Of a stretch of DNA of 64,000 nt, positions 36,921-46,013 are shown in pieces (within the stretch, counting starts at the first letter, position 1; each line of letters starts with the position of its first letter). Both the position numbers and the translations under genes were made by a program. The stretch spans positions 496,001 through 560,000 of the forward strand of contig NZ_CP159829.1 in NCBI RefSeq assembly GCF_047730065.1, given 5' to 3'. This DNA is from Njordibacter sp028825405 (GTDB lineage Bacteria > Pseudomonadota > Gammaproteobacteria > Pseudomonadales > Balneatricaceae). A model generated the notes under the pieces. That model searched no databases, was not told the DNA's origin, and was given only the letters and a program-made list of their open reading frames with translations.

Positions 36921-39266
36921 TTAATTTTGTGGGAACTTTATTTTTAGTGGTTTTATCATGTTTGGATACGTATTGAATTCAGCCAGTACATTCCAGCGTT
37001 CGATCAAGCCCGATCTAAGGTATAAATAAGAGCCTGATTTTATAAACTGCTCTGAGTCTGCCTGTGTCTGTTCTATTATTTTTATTTCAAAGTCAAACAA
37101 CTTATCTAACATCGGCCTTATCGCTTGCAGGTCTATTTTAAACTGTTCTGCATTCTCCTCAATATAACCAAAACGCACACTAAATGGGTGGAAGAGGGTA
37201 CGCAATATAAATTGGTCGTCCTCAGAAAACACTGAACCTACTTTGCGCCTAATAGCAGTGGTTCCAAACGGCTCCATGCCATCTTTTAAGTAGTCAGGGC
37301 TTTCTGGGTCGCCCCACCATTTTTTACCCTGTGCTGTCATCTCATAAAGACTTTCCATCTCTTCAATGCCCATCCAATCGCACAACGCTGGAATGGTTTT
37401 TCTAGGAAATTCCTTTAAATCCTCAAGACGTACTCCAACAGACCTTTGTTTGTGATAAATAATATTATCTACTGCAAAGAGCATTGTGATGATTTTAGTC
37501 AGAATGTCAGTATATTCATTGTTATCAAGGTGACCTCTGATCCAAGATTCACAAGCTTGTAATGGTTCTCGGACCATCATGACCCAATTGGCATTGGGTG
37601 CTGCCTGAACAAAATTAAGCTTTGTGTGCCTGCTTGGATTATGAATATGATAGAACATTAGGTGTTTATGATTAAAATCGTTCAGAACCTTATCATAGGC
37701 TTTGTGAACTAATGTAAAGAAGCCAAAAGTGTCAAGATGATCATGAACGTCCATAAGGCGCTGTAGTTCCGCACGAAATAAGGCCTTGTCGACCCTAAGC
37801 ACTTCGTTTTGTTGATCTCCAACATTTGCCATTCCTTCCTTTTGACCCAAATTAGCAATAAACTTTGAACTTATGGATTCAACTGGGTTTTGAACTGAAG
37901 CATCAAATAAGACCTCGTAGTTGGCAATAAAGTGATCTACCATCTTGCTCCATCCACCTGACACTATTTTATCCCAGGTGGTTTTATTAAAGAATTCACT
38001 GAAATAAATACTCGGCATCGTAGATACTTCTGGGTGACCATCAATAAGGCTGTGCAGCAAGCCTGTGCCACTCCTTCCAAAATGGACTAGCGCCACTGTC
38101 TTATTAGGTCCAGTAATCTGAGGAAGAGATTCTTTCGCCGTTACTCTTGGATTTCTGATGACTGTATTGTCCGCTTTGCTTAGGAGACTGCACACTTCAT
38201 TTAAAGCACTTTCAGCATTCCCCCCCCCTTGGTGCAGACTAAAACTCAAAACAGATTTTGCAATCTGAGCATACTTAGAACCGGCCTTCGGAATAATGGT
38301 TGAAAGGAGTTTCTCAATGTCAGGAGTCTGTAACTTCATTGCTTGGAGTGGAAATAACAGATTATTCCATGCTGCAGGCGAGTCAGGCTTAATCTTTAAA
38401 GCCTGTTTGAAGCTGTCTATAGCTGCCTTAAGATCACCCTTATTCTTTAGGGAACTACCTATATTAATATAGATCTCAGCAGAGTCAGGCTTGATCTTTA
38501 TAGCCTGTTGATAGCTGTTTATTGCGGCATCTAGGTCTCCCTTGTCACTCAGGGCATTACCCATATTACTATAAACCTCAGCAAAGTCAGGCTTGATCTT
38601 TAGAGCCTGTTTATAGCTGTCTATTGCAGCATTTAGATCACCCTTATTCTGCAAGGCAGTACCCATATTAAGATAGGCCTTAGCGTAGTCAGGCTTGATT
38701 TTTAGAGCCTGTTTGTAGCTGTCTATGGCAGCATCAAATTGACCCAACCCTGCACTAGCAACGCCTTGAATATTATACAGAGTCATTGAATTAGGAAACT
38801 GTTTCAGAAATTGCTTAGTGCTGGCCAAAGCCTGTTGGAGTTGCCCTTGCTGGTAGAGGTTAATCAAACTATTTAACTGGTCTTGTGGTGGGTCTATAGA
38901 GACTTCAATTAGTGCATTAAGCCTTTGCTCCAACTGGTCAAGAACCTCACCTTTGATTCCCTTACCCTTAGCTTCATCAAGCACAGCTTTAGCATCAACA
39001 ACTTCGTCTGACTGAATCAAGGCATCAATAAAGCTTAGCCAGAATTGACCTATACTGGGATTAGCTGTTATGGCTGTTTTAAAGAAAGGAAGTGCCTCTT
39101 GGACCTTACCAACACTAACGGCCAATACTCCCATATTGTGATTAGCATCAGGATGTTTAGGCTGTGCCTTAAGTATGGCTGTATAGAGGCAGTCTGCTTC
39201 TTGAATTTGCCCAGCTTTATGAGCTTCAACTGCTTTCTGAAGTGCCTGGCCCAACGTCAGTTCCAT
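36921..39266 (-). CDS. TPR-sulfotransferase with G9 tract (MELT family, A-type N terminus)
   Basis: A 781-aa paralogue of the 24837 protein: MELT module (1-115), KGDL/ALKIKPD TPRs (about 160-330), then a sulfotransferase domain with VHFGRSGTGLLHSLI, the putative PAPS loop, and MMVREPLQACESW. A run of nine G on the coding strand (C9 at 38220-38228; HQGGGNAE, about residue 347) lies just before the sulfotransferase domain. Gain or loss of one G would remove that domain, so on/off switching by slippage is plausible. As sequenced the gene is on. Its C terminus (IKPLKIKFPQN) is nearly the same as in the 48436 protein. Confidence 0.88.
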   Translation of the reverse strand: MELTLGQALQKAVEAHKAGQIQEADCLYTAILKAQPKHPDANHNMGVLAVSVGKVQEALPFFKTAITANPSIGQFWLSFIDALIQSDEVVDAKAVLDEAKGKGIKGEVLDQLEQRLNALIEVSIDPPQDQLNSLINLYQQGQLQQALASTKQFLKQFPNSMTLYNIQGVASAGLGQFDAAIDSYKQALKIKPDYAKAYLNMGTALQNKGDLNAAIDSYKQALKIKPDFAEVYSNMGNALSDKGDLDAAINSYQQAIKIKPDSAEIYINIGSSLKNKGDLKAAIDSFKQALKIKPDSPAAWNNLLFPLQAMKLQTPDIEKLLSTIIPKAGSKYAQIAKSVLSFSLHQGGGNAESALNEVCSLLSKADNTVIRNPRVTAKESLPQITGPNKTVALVHFGRSGTGLLHSLIDGHPEVSTMPSIYFSEFFNKTTWDKIVSGGWSKMVDHFIANYEVLFDASVQNPVESISSKFIANLGQKEGMANVGDQQNEVLRVDKALFRAELQRLMDVHDHLDTFGFFTLVHKAYDKVLNDFNHKHLMFYHIHNPSRHTKLNFVQAAPNANWVMMVREPLQACESWIRGHLDNNEYTDILTKIITMLFAVDNIIYHKQRSVGVRLEDLKEFPRKTIPALCDWMGIEEMESLYEMTAQGKKWWGDPESPDYLKDGMEPFGTTAIRRKVGSVFSEDDQFILRTLFHPFSVRFGYIEENAEQFKIDLQAIRPMLDKLFDFEIKIIEQTQADSEQFIKSGSYLYLRSGLIERWNVLAEFNTYPNMIKPLKIKFPQN
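38220..38228. repeat. Homopolymer C9 (G9 on coding strand), candidate phase-variation tract
   Basis: Nine identical bases within the sulfotransferase coding region. The same tract is G9 at 49525 and G6 at 25875 in the paralogues. Confidence 0.6.
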
Positions 39267-40103
39267 GATTTAAACCGTGATGTATTCCTTAGAGCAATAA
39301 TATCATTATAATTAGCTTAATAGCATTAACGTACTCTTTAATTGCCATACACACACTTGAAATATTTCTCATGTAATAGAGCACTTGTATTACTTAGTAA
39401 TTTTCTAATACCTTACCTTCTTACCTCCAGTGCAGTTTGTATTCTCCCACAACAAACACGCCATACCGCTGAATACAGAACCTATACCCCAGTCTAACTA
39501 GTAAGTGGTCTACAAAAGTAGAGCACCATATCTGTGTAGTTGAATATAAATAATAACATAGGTAAACCCTATGGCTCATGCCCCCTAAAGCATGCCTGTG
39601 TGCTCCGCAAGTGCTATTCAGAGTGAGATAAGAAGCCTTTTGAGTATCTGGTGGCATTAGTTAATTATAACGCCATCACAAGCACTATTAGGGGCCTTAT
39701 ATGGGATATTTTAGTGGTGGCATGGTAAGGGTTTTATGTGAAAAGTGCCTGTGTTTGGGCTTATGAGGAGGGTTAAATGCTGGGTATTTAACTGTGGTAG
39801 TTTAAAACAAAATTGACCTCGCTAAAAGCCAGGAGTTTGGCTCAAAGGCTTCCAGAACAAAGGGTTTTAGTGTCACTCAAAGGGGAGGAACTGTAAGATT
39901 GGTTGTTTCCGAGCATCATCAACTAGACGAAACCTATTGTTTTAAAAAAATTAGTTATTTATTAGTAAAAAATACTCACTTTAATACCCATCATACTAAA
40001 ACAACACTTTAGCTATAAAGTGATAGCCAGATTATTTTTCACAAAACAAGTCGCAGTAACGTTTTAATTGGTATTTAACATTTGTTAAAGAGTATTGCCA
40101 AAT
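39267..40103. repeat. A-type upstream region and intergenic element (forward)
   Basis: Non-coding. 39267-39530 is the upstream region of the minus-strand sulfotransferase gene, similar to 30627-30960. About 39535-39783 is a diverged forward copy of the A-type element (GGCCTTATATGGGAT, AAAAGTGCCTGTGTTTG), and 39784-39915 resembles 34385-34535. Nothing is recognised in 39916-40103. Confidence 0.55.
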
Positions 40104-40190
40104 ATGCAACAGAAGCCAAGTGAACTTTCCAAAACCGAACGAAATAGGCTCGCAAAAGCCTACGCACCCGCAGTGAAAAAGCAGCTGTAG
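40104..40190 (+). pseudogene. Small ORF MQQKPSELSKTERNRLAK..., deleted copy (KLSELSKTE family)
   Basis: A 28-codon frame (MQQKPSELSKTERNRLAKAY then APAVKKQL) missing the central KLRDLLKSKKAK segment present at 45372. From 40148 a second frame reads ARKSLRTRSEKAAVER, matching the integrase arm at 31497, so this is probably a junction between two decayed genes. It falls inside the 878-bp direct repeat. Translation is doubtful. Confidence 0.4.
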
Positions 40191-40303
40191 AACGTATATT
40201 TGGCATGGAAATGACGTTTGAAAAAGGCAGGCAAACTCGAAACCCTAATCGAAGTAACGCACGATAAATGCCAAGTCCGCCTGTGAAAGTTGAAAATATG
40301 TAG

Positions 40304-40528
40304 ATGGCTTTTGCCGTATACGAAGAGTTTAATCTTGCTGAAACTGCCAGTGTAAAGTTAAGCAACCATAAAGTGGTAAAGAAACTTGGCTTAATAGTAC
40401 ACAGTAAAGTGGATGAAAAGTTGGCTGATATGGCCAGTGAACGGCGCACAATATCAGTATTAGTGACACGTAAAAAGAAGACAGCAACTAGTGGCATGGC
40501 TAATGTTGTTAAGGGCATTTTTCCATAG
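40304..40528 (+). CDS. Small ORF of unknown function (74 aa), copy 1
   Basis: Encodes MAFAVYEEFNLAETASVKLS and ends SGMANVVKGIFP. A TAG stands immediately before the ATG; the frame upstream of it (MPSPPVKVENM) could be the original start, so this may be a gene with a nonsense mutation. No family recognised and no good ribosome site seen. An identical copy lies at 42786 through the 878-bp repeat, and only its last codons remain at 51464. The overlapping minus-strand frame looks like a shadow. Low confidence as a real gene. Confidence 0.35.
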   Translation: MAFAVYEEFNLAETASVKLSNHKVVKKLGLIVHSKVDEKLADMASERRTISVLVTRKKKTATSGMANVVKGIFP

Positions 40529-40688
40529 CAAATAACAACAAATGATTTGTATGTGGAGCGACTGTTCTTCTTAATTTGTAAAAATTAATATAGAATTTCC
40601 CAAAGATAATTAGTAAAATTTTTAGGTGTAAGAAATTTTTACAGCACGTACTTACAAAATTGACCAAAACAGATCTTAAGAGCTTTCA
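40515..40688 (+). promoter_or_regulatory. Type 1 leader of the oxygenase genes (copy 1)
   Basis: A 174-bp stretch ending at the ATG, present without length change at 42997-43170 (identical) and 51464-51637 (diverged). It is AT-rich with shared TTACAAAATT.ACCAAAACAG just before the start. A promoter and leader are likely, but no boxes are claimed. Confidence 0.6.
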
Positions 40689-42554
40689 ATGGAACTGACT
40701 ATCAAACAAGCACTACAGCAAGGAATTGCAGCACATAAAGAAGGTAAGCTAGAAGATGCTGAACGCTTTTATCGTGCTATCTTGCAAACACAACCAGAAC
40801 ATCCTGATGCCAATCATAACTTGGGGGTAATAGCAGTATCAGTGAATAAAGCTGATGTGGCATTATCGTTATTTAAAACTGCTCTTGAAGCCAATCCAAA
40901 GATTGAACAGTTTTGGCTTAGCTACATTGATGCTCTTATTAAAGAGCAACAGTTTGAAGCAGCAAAGCAAGTCCTTGAGCAGGCAAAAAATCAAGGAATG
41001 GCGGAAGAAAAATTAAATGTCCTAGAAGGACATTTAGCCTTCATAAATGAAAAAGAAAAGATTGGCAATAAAAGCCCGTCTCAGGCACAACTCAATACTA
41101 TGTTAGAACACTATCAGAACGGGCGATTTGATGACGCTGAAAAGTTAGCGATATCGACAACTCGAGAATTTCCCACATATCAGCTTGCCTGGACATTGCT
41201 GGGCGCAATATTGGGGCAATCTGGAAGGAATTCTGAAGCTGTAAATGCTTTCCAGACCGCAGTGGCACTACGTCCTCAAGATGCGGACGCACACAACAAC
41301 TTAGGAGTCACTCTAAAAGAATTGGGTAGACTAGAAGACGCTGAAGCAAGCTATACACAAGCAATCGCGTTCAAACCTGACTTAGCCGAAGCACACAATA
41401 ACTTGGGTAACACATATAGTGAACTGGGTAGATTAGAAGCCGCTGAAACAAGCTACAGCCAAGCGATACTGCTGCAGCCTGACTATGCCGAAGCCCACAG
41501 CAACTTAGGGAACACGCTACAAGAATTGGGCAGATTGGACGAGGCTGTAGCAAGCTATACGCAAGCAATCGCGTTCAAACCTGATTATGCCGAAGCACAC
41601 AACAACTTGGGGAACACACTTAAAGAGCTGGGTAGATTAGAAGCGTCTGAAACAAGCTACAGTCAAGCCATACTCCTGCAGCCTGATTACTACGATGCAT
41701 TGTATAATAGGTGGATATTATTATTCGAAAACAAACGATACGAAGCGGCACTAAAAAATGCCGACTTATGCACTTCCAAAAATGCTGGAGGACTTGATTT
41801 AATAACGCTGTATGCTTTAGGAAGAACAGAAGAGATTTATAAAAGAATTGAGATTCAATCTAAAATCAATAGTGACAATATAAGTATTGCAGCTTTCACC
41901 ACATTTTTTGCAGCATCGGAGAAAAAACATAACGCATATAAATTTTGTTCTAACCCGATGGACTTTATGCATTTTTCTAATCTATCATCTAACCTCAAAG
42001 ATTCTAATGCATATATAACAGAACTAGTTAAGGAGCTTGTTAAGGTAAAAACTATTTGGGAGCCTATGGGAAAATCTACTACCGGTGGTTTTCAAACAGT
42101 TGTTGCTAGGAATTTATTTAAAAGTCCGTCGGGGAAAATTGCACAACTTAAGTCAATTATTATTGATGAGCTAGATGCTTACTATTTAAAATTTAGAAAT
42201 CAATCTTGCTCTTATATAAAAAAATGGCCTTCAAGAAATAATCTTTGGGGTTGGCATGTTGTTTTAAAGCAACAAGGATATCAGATCCCACATATTCATA
42301 CTACCGGATGGTTAAGTGGAGTAATTTATTTAAAAGTTGTTCCATCGCTAGGAAAAGATGAAGGTGCCATTAAATTCAGTTTAAATGGCAAACATTACCA
42401 CAACGTTAACTCCCCGAGCTTAATATTTCAACCAGAAGTAGGAGATATAGTTTTTTTCCCTTCGTCGCTCCATCACAAGACTATTCCTTTCTCAACAGAT
42501 GCGGATAGAATTATTGTTTCGTTCGACTTAATTCCAGAAGCAGCCAAACACTAA
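40689..42554 (+). CDS. TPR-2OG-Fe(II) oxygenase-like protein, subtype A (MELT family, B type)
   Basis: A 621-aa paralogue of the 31884 protein: MELTIKQALQQGIAAHKEGK N-terminal module, about four TPRs (LGVTLKELGRLEDAEASYTQ-like), and a subtype-A oxygenase-like domain with WGWHVVLKQQGYQ, PHIHTTGWLSGVIYLKVV and SSLHHKTIPF. The first 100 codons are identical to those of the 43171 gene, but the catalytic domains belong to different subtypes: two genes with the same head and different tails. The first gene of a three-gene co-directional oxygenase block (40689, 43171, 46014). Confidence 0.82.
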   Translation: MELTIKQALQQGIAAHKEGKLEDAERFYRAILQTQPEHPDANHNLGVIAVSVNKADVALSLFKTALEANPKIEQFWLSYIDALIKEQQFEAAKQVLEQAKNQGMAEEKLNVLEGHLAFINEKEKIGNKSPSQAQLNTMLEHYQNGRFDDAEKLAISTTREFPTYQLAWTLLGAILGQSGRNSEAVNAFQTAVALRPQDADAHNNLGVTLKELGRLEDAEASYTQAIAFKPDLAEAHNNLGNTYSELGRLEAAETSYSQAILLQPDYAEAHSNLGNTLQELGRLDEAVASYTQAIAFKPDYAEAHNNLGNTLKELGRLEASETSYSQAILLQPDYYDALYNRWILLFENKRYEAALKNADLCTSKNAGGLDLITLYALGRTEEIYKRIEIQSKINSDNISIAAFTTFFAASEKKHNAYKFCSNPMDFMHFSNLSSNLKDSNAYITELVKELVKVKTIWEPMGKSTTGGFQTVVARNLFKSPSGKIAQLKSIIIDELDAYYLKFRNQSCSYIKKWPSRNNLWGWHVVLKQQGYQIPHIHTTGWLSGVIYLKVVPSLGKDEGAIKFSLNGKHYHNVNSPSLIFQPEVGDIVFFPSSLHHKTIPFSTDADRIIVSFDLIPEAAKH

Positions 42555-42586
42555 ATTGTGAGACTTACTTTAAAGGAACAAAGTTA

Positions 42587-42782
42587 AAACTCACAAGCCA
42601 AGTGAACTTTCCAAAACCGAACGAAATAGGCTCGCAAAAGCCTACGCACCCGCAGTGAAAAAGCAGCTGTAGAACGTATATTTGGCATGGAAATGACGTT
42701 TGAAAAAGGCAGGCAAACTCGAAACCCTAATCGAAGTAACGCACGATAAATGCCAAGTCCGCCTGTGAAAGTTGAAAATATG
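42587..42782 (+). pseudogene. Degenerate small gene, copy within second 878-bp repeat
   Basis: Carries the same AGTGAACTTTCCAAAACCGA to integrase-arm junction as 40113-40300. The ATG present in the first copy is missing here (flank reads ACTCACAAGCC), so it cannot be translated as at 40104. Not functional in this form. Confidence 0.45.
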
Positions 42783-42785
42783 TAG

Positions 42786-43010
42786 ATGGCTTTTGCCGTA
42801 TACGAAGAGTTTAATCTTGCTGAAACTGCCAGTGTAAAGTTAAGCAACCATAAAGTGGTAAAGAAACTTGGCTTAATAGTACACAGTAAAGTGGATGAAA
42901 AGTTGGCTGATATGGCCAGTGAACGGCGCACAATATCAGTATTAGTGACACGTAAAAAGAAGACAGCAACTAGTGGCATGGCTAATGTTGTTAAGGGCAT
43001 TTTTCCATAG
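42786..43010 (+). CDS. Small ORF of unknown function (74 aa), copy 2
   Basis: Identical to the ORF at 40304 because it lies in the 878-bp repeat, with the same TAG directly before the ATG. Unknown product with a basic C-terminal half (SVLVTRKKKTATSG). Its conservation says nothing about function, since the whole repeat is identical. Low confidence as a gene. Confidence 0.35.
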   Translation: MAFAVYEEFNLAETASVKLSNHKVVKKLGLIVHSKVDEKLADMASERRTISVLVTRKKKTATSGMANVVKGIFP

Positions 43011-43170
43011 CAAATAACAACAAATGATTTGTATGTGGAGCGACTGTTCTTCTTAATTTGTAAAAATTAATATAGAATTTCCCAAAGATAATTAGTAAAA
43101 TTTTTAGGTGTAAGAAATTTTTACAGCACGTACTTACAAAATTGACCAAAACAGATCTTAAGAGCTTTCA
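42997..43170 (+). promoter_or_regulatory. Type 1 leader of the oxygenase genes (copy 2)
   Basis: Identical to 40515-40688; the ATG of the 43171 gene follows directly. Confidence 0.6.
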
Positions 43171-45336
43171 ATGGAACTGACTATCAAACAAGCACTACAG
43201 CAAGGAATTGCAGCACATAAAGAAGGTAAGCTAGAAGATGCTGAACGCTTTTATCGTGCTATCTTGCAAACACAACCAGAACATCCTGATGCCAATCATA
43301 ACTTGGGGGTAATAGCAGTATCAGTGAATAAAGCTGATGTGGCATTATCGTTATTTAAAACTGCTCTTGAAGCCAATCCAAAGATTGAACAGTTTTGGCT
43401 TAGCTACATTGATGCTCTTATTAAAGAGCAACAGTTTGAAGCAGCAAAGCAAGTCCTTGAGCAGGCAAAAAAACAGGATGTAGCTCAAGAAAAATTAAAT
43501 GCATTGGAAACTCAGCTCACCCTAAAAACTCAAGTAAACGAGCCTAAATTAGTTGTGCAAAAGAAAAACCTAACATTGTCGGAGAAGCGCAACAAGCTAG
43601 CTGAAAACAAAAATCAGAAGAAGGCAAAAAAACAAAACTTAAAAGCTATCAGTCCGTCTGAGGCAGAAATAAAAAGCCTCTTAGAGCATTATGAAAATGG
43701 GCGGTATGACGATGCTGATAAGTTAGCAAAATCTATTACTCAACAATTCCCCAGTCATCAATTCGCCTGGAAAGTTTTGGGTGCTTTACTCAAACAAACT
43801 GGAAGAATAAGTGAGTCATTAGTTGCCAATCAAAAATCTGTGCAATTAGTGCCACAAGACGCCGAAGCCCACTACAACTTGGGCACCACTCTACAAGAAC
43901 TGGGCAGATTCGATGAAGCTGAAGCAAGCTACACGCAAGCAATAGTGTTGAAACCTGACTTTGCCACAGCCCATTATAACTTAGGTATCACTCTCAAAGA
44001 ACTAGGCAGATTAAATGAGGCTGAAGTAAGCTATAAGCAGGCGACAGTGTTGAAACCTGACTATGCCCTAGCTCATAGCAACTTGGGTAACACGCTGCAA
44101 GAACTGGGTAGATTAGATGAGGCTGAAGCAAGCTACAGGCGAGCGATAGCGTTGAAACCTGACTATGCCCAAGCTTACAGCAACTTAGGTAACGTGCTCA
44201 AAGAACTGGGTAGATTAGATGAGGCTGAAGCAATCTACACGCGAGCGATAGCGTTGAACTCTGGCTATGCAGAAGCCCATAATAACTTGGGCAACACGCT
44301 CAAAGAGCTGGGCAGATTAGGTGAGGCTGCAGCAAGTCTCAAGCAAGCGATAGTACTGAAGCCTGACTACGCTGAAGCCCATAATCACTTAGGTACCGTG
44401 CTCCAAGAGCTGGGCAGATTTAATGAGGCTGAAGTAAGCTACACACAAGCAGTATCGTTGAAACCTGATTATGCAGCAGCCCACTACAACTTGGGCACCA
44501 CTCTACAAGAACTGGGCAGATTAGATGAAGCCGAAGCAAGCTATGCACAAGTGATCGCGTTGCAGCCTGACTATGCTGAAGCCCACAACAGCCTTTTAAT
44601 GTGTTTTTACCTACTGGATAAACAGTCACTTTTTTTTGATAAATTAGATTACTTGATCAATGAGGATACTCCCAACGCAACTATTGGCTCACTTACTTGC
44701 CGTTCCGCATTGAAATATGGGGTGGAAAAGCCGAATCTATTTTGCAGGGAACCACTACAATATGTTTCACATATTGACATGAATACTCAATATGATTTTG
44801 AAGAAATTTTTGTCGGAAAGGCAAGATTCATCCTCAATGAGGACAGGGTATCGAATCGAAAACAACCCCTCCTTGTTAACGGTTACCAAACTTCTGGAAA
44901 TTTATTTGATATAAAGAATAGTTTCACAGAGCAAATTCAAAAAGCTATCCGATTAGAAATAGAGAAATATCGCAGTAACTTTAAAGATAGCAAAGATGGC
45001 TTGATAAAAAAATGGCCAACTGAGTACAGTCTTTACAGTTGGCTTATCAGCATGAAAAGTGGTGGTGAATTAAAGCCTCACATCCATAGTAACGGATGGC
45101 TCAGTGGGAGTTTGTACATCAATGTTCCTCCAAAATCAAAGGCTGAAAGTGGCAACTTAGTTGTTTCTTTAGGAGAAGAAATAGATGCAACTGATACTCG
45201 AATAAATGTGAAAGAAATAATAAATGTAGTTACCGGAAGCTTGGTTTTATTTCCTGCATCCCTAACACACTACACGATTCCATTTGAGGCAGAAGAAGAG
45301 CGCATTGTTTTAGCATTTGATGTTAAATCAAAATGA
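43171..45336 (+). CDS. TPR-2OG-Fe(II) oxygenase-like protein, subtype B, long TPR array
   Basis: A 721-aa protein. The head (1-100) is identical to the 40689 protein; a Lys-rich linker (KNQKKAKKQNLKAISPSEAE) and the next 78 codons are identical to the 46014 gene. Seven consecutive near-identical 34-residue TPRs follow (about 230-470; LGTTLQELGRFDEAEASYTQ-type), the longest array in this family here. The C-terminal subtype-B domain has KPHIHSNGWLSGSLYINV, FPASLTHYTIPF and EEERIVLAFDV, with histidines placed as for an Fe(II) site. A mosaic of its neighbours. Substrate unknown; TPRs suggest a protein partner. Confidence 0.82.
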   Translation: MELTIKQALQQGIAAHKEGKLEDAERFYRAILQTQPEHPDANHNLGVIAVSVNKADVALSLFKTALEANPKIEQFWLSYIDALIKEQQFEAAKQVLEQAKKQDVAQEKLNALETQLTLKTQVNEPKLVVQKKNLTLSEKRNKLAENKNQKKAKKQNLKAISPSEAEIKSLLEHYENGRYDDADKLAKSITQQFPSHQFAWKVLGALLKQTGRISESLVANQKSVQLVPQDAEAHYNLGTTLQELGRFDEAEASYTQAIVLKPDFATAHYNLGITLKELGRLNEAEVSYKQATVLKPDYALAHSNLGNTLQELGRLDEAEASYRRAIALKPDYAQAYSNLGNVLKELGRLDEAEAIYTRAIALNSGYAEAHNNLGNTLKELGRLGEAAASLKQAIVLKPDYAEAHNHLGTVLQELGRFNEAEVSYTQAVSLKPDYAAAHYNLGTTLQELGRLDEAEASYAQVIALQPDYAEAHNSLLMCFYLLDKQSLFFDKLDYLINEDTPNATIGSLTCRSALKYGVEKPNLFCREPLQYVSHIDMNTQYDFEEIFVGKARFILNEDRVSNRKQPLLVNGYQTSGNLFDIKNSFTEQIQKAIRLEIEKYRSNFKDSKDGLIKKWPTEYSLYSWLISMKSGGELKPHIHSNGWLSGSLYINVPPKSKAESGNLVVSLGEEIDATDTRINVKEIINVVTGSLVLFPASLTHYTIPFEAEEERIVLAFDVKSK
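43615..43848 (+). repeat. 234-bp block shared with the 46014 gene, copy 1
   Basis: Appears identical to 46458-46691, bounded by diverged sequence on both sides, in a coding region linking the MELT module to the TPRs. Confidence 0.8.
43860..44580 (+). repeat. 102-bp coding tandem repeats (seven TPR units)
   Basis: Seven in-frame units of 102 bp (34 codons), each with a CTGGGCAGATT-like core encoding ELGRL. Other array genes have three or four of the same unit, which points to expansion and contraction. Confidence 0.75.
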
Positions 45337-45433
45337 TTGCTCCAAAGGATCCTTAGAGTGAAGGACATGATATGCAACAAAAGCCAAGCACTAAGCTACG
45401 TGACTTACTTAAATCCAAAAAAGCTAAAATCCG
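44565..45433 (+). repeat. Block of about 870 bp shared with 47000-47868, copy 1
   Basis: Nearly identical (a few substitutions) to 47000-47868 at a constant offset of 2435 bp. It covers the whole subtype-B catalytic domain, the stop codon and the start of the downstream small ORF. Confidence 0.85.
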
Positions 45434-45716
45434 CAAGTTGAGTTAGCTCAAAAAATTGATGAGTGCGTTAAGTGACTTGAGTGATAGACTGAGTATACGT
45501 GTTAGAAAAACTACTCAACCAATAGCCAGTCTGGCAAAGGAAAAGGGTAAAGTGAAAAGCAATACTAGTAGTAATGCATCTCCTTCTATTCCTCTACTAA
45601 CTATACCGAAACCTAATCTGCCGAGCAGGCGTATACCCCCTCCAAGTAATAACCCCAAAAATCTGTCAGCAAAGCAAAGCGCGTTAAATCCAATTAAACT
45701 TGAATCTCCAATTTAA
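45372..45716 (+). pseudogene. Small gene of the KLSELSKTE family with in-frame stop
   Basis: The ATG at 45372 reads MQQKPSTKLRDLLKSKKAKI then RKLS and stops at TAG (45444-45446). The same frame reopens and runs on as LKKLMSALSDLSDRLSIRV into a proline-rich tail ending SALNPIKLESPI at 45716. Without the stop it would be a basic protein of about 114 aa; an internal ATG (45456) could start an 86-aa product. Unknown function. The copy at 47807 begins the same way but is more degraded. Confidence 0.5.
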
Positions 45717-45761
45717 TCTTTTTTGAATTAACGCTTTGTATTTCTAAAGTGTTTTAAAATT

Positions 45762-46013
45762 ACTCATTAATGCACGGTTTCAGTTGTGTATAATTATGAA
45801 TGACACTTTGACTGACTGGCATAATCACACTCGGAAAAGATGTTAAATGACAGTGAGAGAATACTGCTAATTTTAGACGTCAAAAAATTTTCTATCCGAC
45901 TCCTGTAAAAATCAGTACACTGAGTAAAATGGAAAATAAGTTGCAATAACTATGCAATAACAAGTTAAAACAGGTAGTTACAACATGTACGAAGCTTCGT
46001 GTAAGAGAATTTA
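45762..46013 (+). promoter_or_regulatory. Type 2 leader of the oxygenase genes (copy 2)
   Basis: Homologous to 31605-31883 (shared TAATGCACGGTTT, TTAGACGTCAAAAAA and ATGCAATAACAAGTTAAA-like words). The upstream neighbour 43171 uses the other leader type although its catalytic domain is nearly identical. Confidence 0.55.

Larger units (their letters stand above)
40113..40990 (+). repeat. 878-bp direct repeat, copy 1
   Basis: Appears identical to 42595-43472 at a constant offset of 2482 bp. It covers the decayed small ORF, the 74-aa ORF, the type 1 leader and the first 300 bp (100 codons) of the oxygenase gene at 40689. The match stops at the A-run of GAGCAGGCAAAAAA in both copies. Confidence 0.9.
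42595..43472 (+). repeat. 878-bp direct repeat, copy 2
   Basis: Second copy of 40113-40990 with no base difference noticed, covering the 74-aa ORF, the leader and the first 100 codons of the gene at 43171. Recombination between the copies would delete 2482 bp and fuse the 40689 head to the 43171 body without changing the frame. Confidence 0.9.

Noticed and set aside
40075..40518. 147-aa minus-strand frame, repeated at 42584-43000
   Set aside because: It lies opposite the small ORF and integrase scraps, has shadow-like composition, no ribosome site, and is duplicated only because of the 878-bp repeat.
43860..44580. Regular repeats that could suggest CRISPR
   Set aside because: The 102-bp period is coding and translates to 34-residue TPRs; there are no short direct repeats with unrelated spacers and no cas genes.
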